Shown: positions 1 through 11,039 of the stretch, piece by piece
Position numbering within the stretch: the first letter of the stretch is position 1
How the letters are laid out: each line of letters starts with the position of its first letter
Source of the DNA: Tetracentron sinense
Taxonomy: Eukaryota > Streptophyta > Magnoliopsida > Trochodendrales > Trochodendraceae
Length of the DNA: 64,000 nucleotides
Assembly: GCA_015143295.1 (NCBI GenBank)
Contig: CM026551.1
Span: 14,495,827 to 14,559,826 of the forward strand
Reading direction: 5' to 3'
Translations under genes and position numbers: made by a program
Notes under the pieces: generated by a model
The model's input: only the letters and a program-made list of their open reading frames with translations
Told to the model about the DNA's origin: nothing
The model's database searches: none

Positions 1-1045
1 GATCTCTCCCGAGTTCAATTGCGATTAGCTGTGATTCTAAATAGATAGATGAGCAAGGGGAAGTTTGGAAATTAAATCAAAGGCAAGGGGTAGTTTGGGT
101 TTTAAAGCAAAACATTAAATCAAAATTTTGTTTTTATATAAGGGTAGTATGGGAATTTCGAAAAAATCATCTACGCCAGCCTCTCCCATTATAATAGTAA
201 AGATAAATAAATTTTGTTTTATATAAGGGTATTTTGGGAATTTAAGAAAAATTAGGCTACACCTCCTCTTGCATTATAATAGTAACTAGCGGGTGGCAGA
301 TGCGATGCAGGTGAGAGCAAGGGGAAGAAGGAGTTAACCACAATTAATAGGAGTTAAAAGGGACACGTGTTAACCTGTAGGTGCGATTGAACTCTCCCCA
401 AGTTCAATCGCGATTGCCTGTGATTCGATTCTTTAAATTGATAGACGAGTAAGGGTAATTTGACACCCCCACCTCTTGCGTGAGTGGTAGGGGTGTGGCC
501 TTCCATGGGGAAGGTATGGGGATCTAATCCCCTTGGGGTAAGGGTTGCAAGAGCCTCAATGCCCCTAGCTAACTAATACTAACTTTACTAATGTATGCCG
601 ATACCGGGAAAAAAAAAAGAAAAAAGAAAAAAAAAAAGGGTAATTTGAGAATTAAAGTAAAACATTAAATCAAAATTTTGTTTTATATAAGGGTAGTTTA
701 GGAATTTTAGAAAAATTAGGCTACGCCAACCTCTCCAATTATTATAATAGTAAACCAGTGGGTGGCACGTGAGAGCGAGGGGAAGGAGTTAACACAGTTA
801 ATAAGACTTAAAAGGGTCACGTGTTAACCCGCGGGTGCGATTGAAATCTCCCTGAGTTCAATCGTGATTAGCTGTGATTCAAAATAGATAGATGAGCAAG
901 GGTAGTTTCAAAATTAAATCAAAGGCAATGGATAGTTTGGGAATTAAAGCAAACATTAAATCAAAATTTTATTTTTATATAAGTGTAGTATGAGAATTTC
1001 AGAAAAATCATCTAGCTCTCACATTATAATAGTAAACAAAGATAA
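1..1045. repeat. Diverged direct repeats (three copies)
   Basis: A unit containing a TTCAATCGCGATTG-like palindrome, a 'gatagatgagcaagggg' motif and a 'ttttatataagggtag' motif occurs three times, starting near 7, 394 and 847. The first copy may begin before the window. The second copy is longer because a SINE sits in it at 464-635. The ends of the units resemble one another ('attataatagtaaa'). No coding capacity was seen. The units are probably copies of a non-autonomous transposon, but no terminal inverted repeat was resolved. Confidence 0.7.
464..635 (+). mobile_element. tRNA-derived SINE with 13-bp TSD
   Basis: About 172 bp flanked by a perfect 13-bp direct repeat AAGGGTAATTTGA (451-463 and 636-648). 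It ends in an A-rich tail (609-635). The head has tRNA-like blocks, a 'gagtggtagggg' A-box-like motif and a 'gatctaatcccc' B-box-like motif. Head, poly(A) tail and long TSD fit target-primed retrotransposition by a LINE machinery. A related sequence lies near 23889-24040. Confidence 0.8.
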
Positions 1046-1482
1046 ATGAAAAACTCACACACACACACCAGATACATGCAGCCCATGTAAGCTTCACCTA
1101 GAGCTCCTCAAAACGGTACCAACTGTTTGAGGCGCCAAAGAACTTATATTAGACAACATGCTCGGGTAGATACCGATGCGGACTAAACACTAAAGGTGTT
1201 CTGGTTTTTTTATTTTTTATTTGGTAAACTCAATCATACCATACCACAAGGCAATGATTGAAGGCAAAGACAAGGGAATACTCACACCACCCAAGCAAAC
1301 ACACACACACATGACCGTCCTCCAATTGGACTCTCTCCTTTTCGAGTGCAAGAAGACAATGACAGAAAAGGAGAGAGTACAATGGGAGGGGAGTGGGGTT
1401 AGCAAACTAAGAGAATATCATCTCCTTTTACATTATACATGGGAGAATTTGAAGGGAGAAGGCAGTCAAACGCGGAAGAAGG
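1046..1482 (+). promoter_or_regulatory. Upstream region and 5' leader of the FKBP18 gene
   Basis: This 430-bp stretch has no gene of its own. It carries CA-rich microsatellite bits (1053-1068, 1295-1310) and leads into the start codon at 1483. No TATA box or transcription start could be fixed. The short open frames here lack family features and are probably chance. Confidence 0.35.
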
Positions 1483-4400
1483 ATGATGATCAGTTGCTTT
1501 GCGTCGGTCTTATCTCTCCCTCTACTCGAACATCCGACCGTCCGTTCTTTTTTATCTCCAAAAAGTGGATCTAAGATCTCTGCAACACTTTCTTCCTCTA
1601 CCAGAAGAGAAGTTTTATCTCTCTCTGCAACGTTTTCTATATTCCTCTTCTCCTTCTCTTCTCCTTCATCAAATGCTGCCATTTCTGAGTTTTTCGAGCT
1701 CCAAGGTTCAGGTGGAGTTAAGGCTTTGGATCTTCGAACAGGCGATGGAGAGGTTCCCGTCAATGGCGATCTGGTGAGTTTAGGGTTTCTTTTTCTTCTT
1801 CTTCTTCTTCTTATATATATATAAAGAATAAAGAAAATGTGTTATTGGCTTCGGAATCGGAATGGAAATGGAGACGTGAAGTTTAAAGAACAATAGTTCT
1901 GTAGAAGGTTAAAGAAGACACGGTTAAGGGTTATGGGGATTGGGGAAGGGATAAGGGAAGATGAAAAGGGAGGACAGGTATGAAGTTTCGCTAAATTGCG
2001 GTTTTGTTCCCACCCCCAAATTGATACGTGTTATTTCGGAATTGCAGATTTCGGCCGAAATATTGGAAATTCAAGATAAAATTTCGGTTTTTCAAAATTT
2101 TGGCAAGATTTCAATTTTTTAAAATAGTTTTTTCTTATTAGAATTCTAAAATATTCCAAAATATTTTGATATTTTTCAGAAGAATTAGTCTACGGGTACT
2201 CCGAAAGTGTACTCTCAAATATACTCCCTAATCCTAACCGTTTAACTCAACTATTAAACTGTTAGGATTAGACCAACTCTTTTCAAAATTATATATATAT
2301 ATATATATAAAATTATAATAATAATATTTATATAGATATATTAAAATTTAATAAAATATTAATTTCTAAAATTTCAAACCTTGGGATGGTTAACGAACCA
2401 TGTTGCTCGTGAATAGCTCAAGCTTGGCTTGTTAAACTTGTTGAATTAATGAACCAAGCTTGAGCATGCTAGTACTCGGCTTGATTATATATATATATAT
2501 ACACTTAACATACTAAAATATTTAACATATACTTATTTCATTTAAATACTAAAATTAAGTATATTTATTATATAAGTAAAGATTAATGGTATATAATCTA
2601 TTTTATATGTTAAGAATCCATTTATACAATTATAAACTTATAATACTAAAATTCCAGTTAACACCATAATTTCCTTACCTAGGATAATAAAATAAAATAT
2701 TTACCTAATCTAAACAGTATATCCAATGAACCAAGCTGCTTGAGCTCAGCTCGAGCTTGTTTATAATTAATAAACAAGCTTGAACACACTACTACTCGAC
2801 TCGGCTCAATAACACCCCTAATCTTGGTAGGTTTAGGATGTAGTACTCGACCCTAATATTAAGTGGACTCGGTGGTTGGGGGCAGAGGACTCGGTTTCAG
2901 TCTTACGTCTACTAACCTTAAATAAACAATGAAACCTACACACACACACACAAAAAAGGAATAAATGATGGTACCTACCAAAATAAATAAAATAAATGAC
3001 GACACCTATAAAAAAAGAATTTATATTTAGTAGTTGTTGTTTAGTAATTTTATTTTAAGATAAAATATTTAAAAAATATATTAGTTACGTACTACCATAG
3101 TTAATTATCAAAATAACATGTAAATATATAATGGTTTCCCCTTGCAATAATATATATATATATATATATATATAAGATTTTATATATTATATACTACGTT
3201 TTTGCTTTTTTTTTTTTTTTTATCAATAGCACACTTTATTCAAAAGAACAGAAGAAAATACAAGAGGAGAACTGCCAAACCAACACAGAGCTTACAGGCA
3301 AATAAACTCAGCAAATACAATACAAGCCATCCACAACCCCCTCCCCACTAGGACTACTCAAAACTACAACTCGAAATTGAGAATATCCTCCCTAGGGCAC
3401 CGAACCCCTACCCACTCCAATATAGTCGAACGAATGCGACTACAAAGGCTGGACACTGAAGACGTGACCCCCTCAAACACTCTCCCATTCCTCTCCTTCC
3501 ACAAAAACCAGGAAATCGCCCCCGGAAGGACTTCCCAAACCACCTCCCTAGTCCCTCCTCCTTCTCTATCCCAATGCCAACCCTGTAATAAATTCCGCAA
3601 AGTCAAGGGGAATACCCACGCCATTTCCAAACGAAACAAGAAATGGCTCCACACCTCAACTGATACTGGACAATGCAATAGAAGGTGATTAACCGTCTCT
3701 TCCGCTTGGAGACACATATAATACCTATTCGGCATACTCCATCCCCTAGTCTGCAGATGATCCACCACAAGGATTCTATCTAGCACCGCGGTCCATAGTA
3801 AAAAAGAGACTCTCGATGGTACTCTAGGGTTCCACACCGCCCTATGAGGAAAAAACCCCCCTTCCGAAGGAAGAATAGAATGAAACAACAGATTAACTGA
3901 AAACCTTCCTAGCCTATCCTTGCTCCACAACCGACAGTCCTTGACCTCTGGATAAATCACAAAAAGCGAGTTCGAGCTTTTTGCTTCCAACTAATTTCTT
4001 CAAGTCTGAGGTAGAAATATATTCTAGTTTCTTCTCTCTTCTCTCTATGGCCTCAGAGGGAGAGAGAGCTCGAGACACAACCATATCTTCCAACTAATTT
4101 TTGCTTTGTTAAAAAAAAAAAATGTTATTTACCAAAATTAAATATTTTAATCTTTAAAATTTATAACATTTGATTTAACTAGGACAAAATGTCTTTGTTT
4201 GTATTTAGAAGTATTGAGACAATTATTTCATAGTCTGTAGTAAGTGTTGGGTGTTTCTTTTGTGTGTTGGCCTATGTGAATGTGTGTGTTTAACCATTCA
4301 ACCAAAAAAAATAAAAATAGAGCAATGCTGGGTCCACTTTCTGGTAGTTTTTACTATTTGTATACAAAAAGACAAAATAAATGTGATGGGACCCACAAAA

Positions 4401-4644
4401 AAATGTCATACTATTATGTCTTCTTATAAAAATAGGGGAGAGTGGACAACCGGAAAGTGGACCTAGCATTGCTCAAAAAAATATTAAGCATTGGGGCTCA
4501 TTATTTGGGCCAACCCATTTGTACGCTTATCTGAAAGATAATTATTTATCTCAAAATATGTAAACAAATATATCAATTATCGAGTGAATTTTTTGGCATC
4601 CTAATAGTAAACTTATAATTCATACTACACGTCCAAACAAAATT

Positions 4645-4682
<38 letters not shown>

Positions 4683-6937
4683 ACCTATCAAAGAAACAAA
4701 ATATGGGTATTGCAATAACTATGTATTGGAATTCTTATGGATGTTTTAATTCTTGCGATCCAAATAAACCCTACTTACAAATGTATTGATGATTGATGAG
4801 CTTGCCATTTGCTTTTGCATGTATTGATTTTTATTTTGATCAAGGATTTTGTTTTATACTTTTATTATCATGGAATGAGAATAGCTTGCAGGCTAGAGTT
4901 TTAAATAGTCTTGCAGGTTCCAACATTAAGATACTGCAATGTGCAGCTCTCGAACCATTTTGTGATAAGCAACCAAAAATTGGATTTTAAACATCATTAA
5001 TTTTTAAATTTTCAACATGCAAGACCATTTAATTTGATAGCCATTAATCAGCTTTTAAATGATCAGTATGAGTTGATACAATTTCAGTTTAACTTTTGAT
5101 TGTCAAGGTTGCAATTCATTACTACGGAAGGTTGGCGGCGAAACAAGGATGGCGCTTTGATTCAACATATGATCACAAAGATGAAACGGGTGAACCAACT
5201 CCTTTTGTATTTGTCCTTGGGTCTGGCAAAGTAAGCTCCAGAGTAAACTTAGTGATATATGTTTTTTTTTTTTTAGTGATATATGTTGTTAGTGGTAGAA
5301 ATATGTGTCAATGCTCTGTTTTTTAAATAAAAGAGCCACACTGCTATTTCTATTTCTATCAGTGTGGCTCTCAAGAAACCTCAATGCACAACCATGAGAC
5401 AGAAAATCTTTATCATATACGTAGTCAGCCCAAGACCTGCCTCAGTGTCAAGTAGTAGGCCCTAGAAGAAAATAGGTTTAAAATAAAATAAAAAACCACT
5501 GGCAACTGAGGCCTTATGGTATAACTGTACCAAAAATATTTTTGTTGTAACAGTTTATGAAGACCATTATAATGTGGATGATTTTCCTAATGACTGTTAC
5601 AACTATCAGGTCAGTGCTTGTCAAAACCATGGTTAGATAGTTATAGAATGTTTATACTCGCCTGATGGATATTTCATTTACTTCCCCCAATTTTGGTTGA
5701 ATAGTTTCTTTTTCTATCCATTTTCGGAACATTTATTTGCTCTCATTAGTATTTCAAAAAATAGGTTCAATTTATAAAATGACAGAAAAGTGTGGAGATA
5801 TGCTTCAATGTGTTAGGGATCATGAAAAAGGCCTATCCACACCTATCACCTTTAGATGGAGAATTGAATCAATGTTGTTTTATTGGTTGGGTAATCAAAT
5901 TGAGAAATCTCTTTGTTGATACAGAAATGCTTTATGTAGGTCATTTCAGGTATTGAAACAACTGTGAAATCAATGAAAGTGGGAGGTATTCGTCGAGTAA
6001 TCATTCCACCTTCCCAAGGATATCAGACCACATTGCAAGAACCCATACCACCTAATGTATGTATTTTATTCTACTACCTAGCATTGGTGCATTTAGTTTT
6101 TGCTATTTTATTTCTTTACCTGATTTGTTCCTTATTTTTGTTTTTAGATGATGAATGAAGTACTTTTTCATGATAGAAGGCTTAATATTCATCTATATGA
6201 AATTTTGTAATCAAGATAAATAATGGTTGAGGACATAATAATTAGAAGTTTAGTAGTAAGTTGACAAGAGGTTTGGAAGAGTGGGAATCAAGAAAGATAT
6301 CTGAAAGTAGGATTGAGCTTTGATTAGAAGTGTTGAGGAGTAGGGGGTAATGCAGTGATTCAAATAGATTAAATCCATCTCCGTTTGTAGAATCATCTAT
6401 TTCTATGTAGCATTCAAATAGCCTTCACATTTAATTATATTGGCTGAGTGTTTCCTTCAATTCTCCAAACTTTGGTATCACCAAGGGGATGGTTCAAAAC
6501 ATTAAATTCCACACACTCTGTCCGCATGACTGCGCGGTGTTATTAGTATAAAGGCAATGCATCATGTATCACTGCACTGCATCTATCATCATCAATGGAA
6601 TTCAAAAAAGTTTTGAATTGTTTTTTTAGATTCATTTTTATGGTTATAGAAAAATTGGGGGTACTGATCATTGCCATCTTAAATTATGGGAAAAAAAATT
6701 CAACTTTGTGGTACCATAAACCTGTGTTTTATTCTACTTTCATTTTTAGGACATGTTGCTTGAAAATATTGGATTTTCTCCTTTAATTTCAAATTTTTTT
6801 TCTTCTGGTGACAGTTTTTCGACCGGCAAAGGCTATTTACCACTATATTCAATCCAACCCGTCTTGCCAATGGAGAAGGCTCCACATTAGGAACTCTTAT
6901 ATTCGACATCGAGCTGGTCAGCCTGAGGCATCAATGA
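1483..6937 (+). CDS. FKBP18: FKBP-type peptidyl-prolyl cis-trans isomerase, thylakoid lumen (FKBP18-like)
   Basis: Four coding exons: 1483-1773, 5108-5230, 5940-6056 and 6815-6937 (stop TGA 6935-6937). All introns are GT-AG and phase 0, giving 217 aa. The protein should catalyse proline cis-trans isomerisation, or act as a chaperone, in the chloroplast. Residues 1-66 look like a bipartite thylakoid-lumen transit peptide: a Ser-rich start, a twin-arginine pair at 41-42, a hydrophobic stretch about 49-60 and a likely cleavage site near NAA (64-66), which suggests Tat import. The FKBP fold covers about 75-215, with IHYYGRLAAKQGWRFDST in exon 2, GIETTVKSMKVGGIRRVIIP in exon 3 and FDIELVSLR at the C-terminus. 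Its length is close to Arabidopsis FKBP18. A second Met codon follows immediately at 1486. Intron 1 (3.3 kb) contains a LINE fragment and a MITE; introns 2 and 3 are about 0.7 kb. The family call is firm. The assignment to FKBP18 rests on recalled family features. Confidence 0.93.
1774..3198. other. FKBP18 intron 1, 5' part, AT-rich
   Basis: Non-coding, with short TA microsatellites near 2287, 2487 and 3150. From about 2395 to 2830 it holds an AT-rich segment bounded by related 'caagcttgagc' / 'gctcgagcttg' motifs in opposite orientation (near 2400-2475 and 2735-2810). This looks like an old hAT-type MITE of the 'GAGCTCGGCTC' kind seen in many plants. The ends are too degraded to fix. Confidence 0.35.
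3199..4107 (-). mobile_element. 5'-truncated LINE with zf-RVT domain, inserted antisense in FKBP18 intron 1
   Basis: A minus-strand open frame (3364-3990, 208 aa) matches the C-terminal zinc-binding domain of plant LINE reverse transcriptases (zf-RVT): WNPRVPSRVSFLLWTAV, then a WSMPNRYYMC cysteine motif, then HLLLHCPVSVEVWSHF with the paired His/Cys. No reverse transcriptase core lies upstream, so the copy is truncated. Its poly(A) tail appears on the + strand as the T-run at 3206-3221. A 10-bp direct repeat TTTTTGCTTT at 3199-3208 and 4098-4107 is a candidate TSD, though partly T-rich. The open frame is fairly long, so the insertion may not be very old. Confidence 0.8.
4320..4474. mobile_element. 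155-bp MITE
   Basis: The ends are near-perfect inverted repeats: GAGCAATGCTGGGTCCAC on the left and the complement of GTGGACCTAGCATTGCTC on the right, followed by further matching bases (CTTTCYGGT). The interior has no coding potential. Flanks are A-rich on both sides, so the TSD cannot be sized. It lies in intron 1 of the FKBP18 gene. Confidence 0.75.
4645..4680. repeat. (TA)n microsatellite
   Basis: An uninterrupted AT dinucleotide run in FKBP18 intron 1. Confidence 0.85.
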
Positions 6938-8949
6938 AGTCAACCTTCGAGATTCTTAAAGGGACATCTACATTTGGAGGGTGGTGTTGTCATTGCAATT
7001 CTAATCATGGTATCGGCCTCCTAGTAGTATTGGTTACTGTAAGAAAACGCAGTAGACATGTATAGAAGTTAATGTGGGTTCAATTGTCTTGAATATCATG
7101 CTCAGTCATTTCCTTTATTATGCTCCGTTTGTTTTGATGTAAAATATGGGAAAACAAATTAAATTCATGGAAAATGTCAATTGTCCTATAGAAAATTCAC
7201 ATGAAAAAATGATATTTTCCATGGAGTTCCTTCGTTTTCCTCTATTTTACATCAAAGCAAACGGAGCATAATTTAAGAGCAGATGGTCTTAATATGTGAA
7301 TATTAATAAGTCAGGTACCTGATTATAGGAAGCTTGAAAATAGCTTACCATGATCCACAAATAAACCAATGCTATCGTATATACCAGGCGGCACTAAAAG
7401 AAGGAGAAACAATTGAAGAGCGTGAGATTGCCGAATGAATCCGGTAGTTCTCCGTGAAAGATCCAAGAACCCACGGTATAAAATTTGGTGAGACAAAAGG
7501 AGTTACCTTCGTACTAAGGGTCTGTAAAACATACTTTACGTGAATTCTGCATACAATTTGCATGATTTGAGATGGAGAGATGTCAAAGAAAAAATGGCCA
7601 GTAGATTAGCAACTATGGTTTTTTTTTTTTTGTGTGGGTCCATTAAGGGACACGTGTCAAAAAAAAAGTCTGATAGAATGTATGTAGACTGTCTGATTAG
7701 ACCCTAGTTTGTTCGCATTAACCCCTTAGGGTTCACTAGACCCTACCTGGGTTATAGAAATGATTAATCTTATGATCTTCGATCGGACAGTCTATAAACA
7801 TAAACATCTGATCAAGTTGATTTTTTGTAACATGTCTCTCAATTGATGTGTCTTGACATCCAACCCGGTCGAATTCTAAAACATCTTGCTATGTGTCATA
7901 TTATTAGAATGCTACTCTATATATATATATTAGAGCATTTAAAAATCTTGTGTAATCATTGTAAATTAATCAGGATTATGTCATGTTTCTTTAATACTCT
8001 TAATGGGACCCATTAAAGAAATTAAAAATGATATAATCAACATAAAATCTTACTCATGAATCACGTGTAATCTTTATTTATTTTTCTTTAGTAAGTTATT
8101 TGGGATTTCGAAAAATCTAAAATTCCAAAAATTAGAAAAACATTTTTTTTAGTAAGTATTAGTAAGGACTCTTGGCTAGGGGAGTATAATGAGTGAGTTG
8201 TTTGTGTTTAGACCAATCCAATGAGCTAAGCCTATGCTCAACTCAATATTCAAATCTAAAATTGTACTGCAATTATATACTTTAAAACATATGACGAAAT
8301 TTAAACTAGAGATCAAAGTGAGATTCAACTTCTGTATGTGGGAAGAGCTAGGGTTTCACTTGATACTCTCTAACTCAGTAACTCTATTAATCTCTTTTTA
8401 CTTATAGAAACTAAAGAGATAGAGAAAGATAGAGAGTATATCGAGTTGTAAAATCAAGTGGAGAGAGTAATTCCAACTGTAAAAATAGAAGAGGTATAGA
8501 AAGAGAAGTAGAAACTTTCTCTTTACATTTTTTTTAGACGCACTAACTAGTGATTTTATTATGTAGGGTAGTTTGAGGATAAGAAATATGTTAAATTCGG
8601 GCCGGGTTAACCAAGAATACAGGAGAACAAACTAACCAAGAATACAGGAGAACAAACTATATTCAATTAATAATTAAAAATATAAAGTAAATATTTTTTC
8701 TAATTTTTAGCAAACAAAATTTATTTTAAACTAAAAGCAATGGGAACAATAATGGGTAAAAAAATCATTATCTCAAGAAAAATGATTTTTATCACACTTA
8801 GTTCAGTAGAAAGCTATTTTTCGAGAAAATAATTTTTTGCTCAATGCTAATTTTTTTGTAGATGGCTCTCACATTTTGTTTTGGGGAGATAATACTACAC
8901 CTAAGGAGAGTCTGACAACATCTTGAACTCTCCTAAGAGCCAGGATACG
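6938..8949. other. FKBP18 3' flank and intergenic DNA
   Basis: Holds the FKBP18 3' UTR (poly(A) site not located), one MITE at 7119-7270 and AT-rich DNA. From 7637 to 7830 there is a segment with a 'gacacgtgtc' palindrome and imperfect inverted pieces. Around 8355-8465, 'cacttgat' and 'atcaagtg' face each other about 100 bp apart and may bound another small inverted-repeat element. No gene was seen. Confidence 0.4.
7119..7270. mobile_element. 152-bp MITE
   Basis: Terminal inverted repeats begin TATGCTCCGTTTG and extend about 30 bases with few mismatches (7119-7150 against 7238-7270). The centre is AT-rich and non-coding. It lies just downstream of the FKBP18 gene. Superfamily is uncertain because the flanks are TTA/ATT-rich. 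Confidence 0.75.
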
Positions 8950-9578
8950 CCTACATATCACAGGGGATAGTCTGTGGAGGACAAAAGTTTCAGTTTGACA
9001 AAGCCGTAGACTGTGTCTTGCAATTTTGTGCCTTGGGGAGTAGGCAATGCGATTCTCGGGAGTTCCCGTGTAATATCTTTTAAGATTGCAGCTATTTCCA
9101 TTGGTTTGGGAATTCCAGGTTTTTGCAAGAGAGTAGTGATTTCTTTGGCATCTGCTTTGACCTCCACACACCTCCAACTTTCTTTTATAGCTAGAATGAC
9201 TGCATTGCGAAGCGCTATGGCTTTCGCGATAAGCGAGGAACCACCCCGAATAGCTTGCATTTGGCCTTTTAAATAGCCCTGGCCTCTATGATCTCGAACA
9301 ATAGAACCCGCACCCGTCGAGTTTACAGCCTTCATAGTTGCTCCATCTGAGTTGACTTTTATCCAACCAGTAGTAGTAGTAGGGGGTCCAAAATACTCCT
9401 CCCGAACGTTGGAGATCCTGACTTTCTCTCTGCTTGTAGTATAATCAAGGATGGGTTGGGTTGCATGGAATTGAAGACTTCTGCATTCCGAGGTTTCTAC
9501 AAGAACCATAAGATGGATGCACAATAGTAGAGAAAAATCTTGCCGATCTTGGGTCCCTATTTCACATCCTGACCACAT
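8950..9578 (-). pseudogene. LINE RNase H domain remnant (RVT_3 type)
   Basis: The minus-strand frame 8958-9578 (206 aa) carries the plant non-LTR RNase H signature: GWIKVNSDGA with the first catalytic Asp, GAGSIVRDHRG, then ALRNAVILAIKESW, then VEVKADAKE. The second acidic position, normally Glu in an AEA-like motif, reads IAKAIAL, so the catalytic Glu seems to be lost. No reverse transcriptase accompanies it. A T-run at 9690-9702 followed by 'gataagaagataac' may be the 3' tail of another minus-strand LINE copy. Confidence 0.75.
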
Positions 9579-9857
9579 AGACCATCAATCCTTTGAAGCT
9601 TTTGTTATTGCTTTGGTCAGTTATTATGGTCAACTGCGAACCCCACCATGCGCTCCTGACAATCGAAAAGGAAATGCGTTAGTTTCTACTTTTTTTTTTT
9701 TGATAAGAAGATAACAAATACAAGCTAAGCCATTGCTTTCATGTAAACATTTCCATATAAACTATACAAATTTAGTAGACAAAGGCAAAGTCCAAAAGGA
9801 TTTTTCATCAGTTGGAGCTAAGTACTTGGGAGGTACTGGCTTTCTGGGCTCTTTCCG

Positions 9858-9976
9858 GGAAATGCTTTTGAAACCTCGAAAGGGTCGAGATCACTGAGAC
9901 CGTGCACGGGATTCCAGGTGGGGCCATGCACCCGTTCGGTGGTCTCGGCCTTTAAAGGTCTTAGTAGCAAAGTCCT
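9858..9976. mobile_element. MITE of the 'GACTTTGCTA' family, copy 1
   Basis: The ends are inverted ('aaacctcgaaagggtcgaga' against the complement of 'tctcggcctttaaaggtctt'). The core 'ggattccaggtggggcc' is shared with the element at 47865-48020, so the two are one family. Left end approximate. It lies about 300 bp upstream of the probable OTU transcription start. Confidence 0.6.
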
Positions 9977-10059
9977 ATCTTATTTATCATATTTTTAGTT
10001 TTTCCTGTTGACTTTTTCCTTAGACAAATATCTATAAGAAAAAAAATAAGAGAAAAAAG

Positions 10060-11039
10060 AAAACGGAAGGCTTCTGACAAGCCCTTTTTTTTCTGGAACA
10101 AAAATAATGAAGCGAAGAAGAGTCTTACTTTGGCTAATTTACGAACATGTCCCTTTCACTTTATATTTACAATCATGTCCCGGAGCATCTTGAGCAGAAA
10201 ATCGACGACGTGGCATTTTTACGACCCCAGATATATGGCTGCTTCAATTTTGTGCGTAAGATTTCGACCCTCGTCGAAGCTTACCCGATTAAGTCTTAGA
10301 AGGTGTTTGTTTCTTGTCGGAGAGAATGACGTTTGGTCCAAGCATTCGCATAAAATTCCCACCGAGAAATTGTGAGCTCCTTCATCGTGTTCCTCTCTAT
10401 TGCTAGCACAAATATTCGATTCTGAATCTGTTTTTGTTTCTGGGTAATGCGTATTTCCTTTGATTTTTCCCTCTCTTTGTTTCCATTTGTTTTTGGGTTT
10501 CTCTGTTGAATCCTCTGCCTTTTTCTTGCAGTTTTAATGGTTTATGCAATTGGGTATATGTTTATGTTCATGAAGATATTATTTTTCTTGGAAATCCATA
10601 TGTTGTGCTGTAATTTTGATGGGATTTGACAAGTGGGTATTTGTTTTTTGTTGTATTAAGGGATTGAATTGGGTCTTTAAGTGCTTATTCGGCTTAGAAT
10701 ATTTTGGATTTTGATATTCTGTGCTGAAATTTTAGATGGGATGGATAATACAAATGATTGAGGGTTTTCTTGTTTTTGAATTATGATATTATTGGCCTTT
10801 TCTTCATTTTTTTTGCAATTTCTTGGCTTTTTTGTTTCTGTTTAGACACTCATGGAAGATCCATATTAGCAGGGGCTTATATTGATGTTGGATTGTTGTA
10901 TTATTTATATAATTGTTAATTATGTAGTTTAACTACTTTTCACAATGAATAGTATCTCTAGTTGATGAGTTAGCACTTATGGGGTTTATAATTTTCTTTG
11001 TTTTTGGTGATATTAGCTAGATTCTTTCAATAAGCTAGT
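10060..11039 (+). promoter_or_regulatory. Probable promoter, 5' UTR exon and 5' intron of the OTU gene
   Basis: The strand loses TE sequence here and becomes gene-like. A plausible non-coding first exon ends near 10441 at TTTCTGG|GTAATG. It would be spliced to an acceptor just before the start codon (AG at 11027-11034 region). The T-rich stretch from about 10440 to 11000 has the composition of a plant intron. The exact start of transcription was not found. Confidence 0.4.

Noticed and set aside
1221-1763. Open frames of 111-117 aa around FKBP18 exon 1 in other frames
   Set aside because: They overlap the real exon and lack family motifs; the FKBP frame splices correctly to three more exons.
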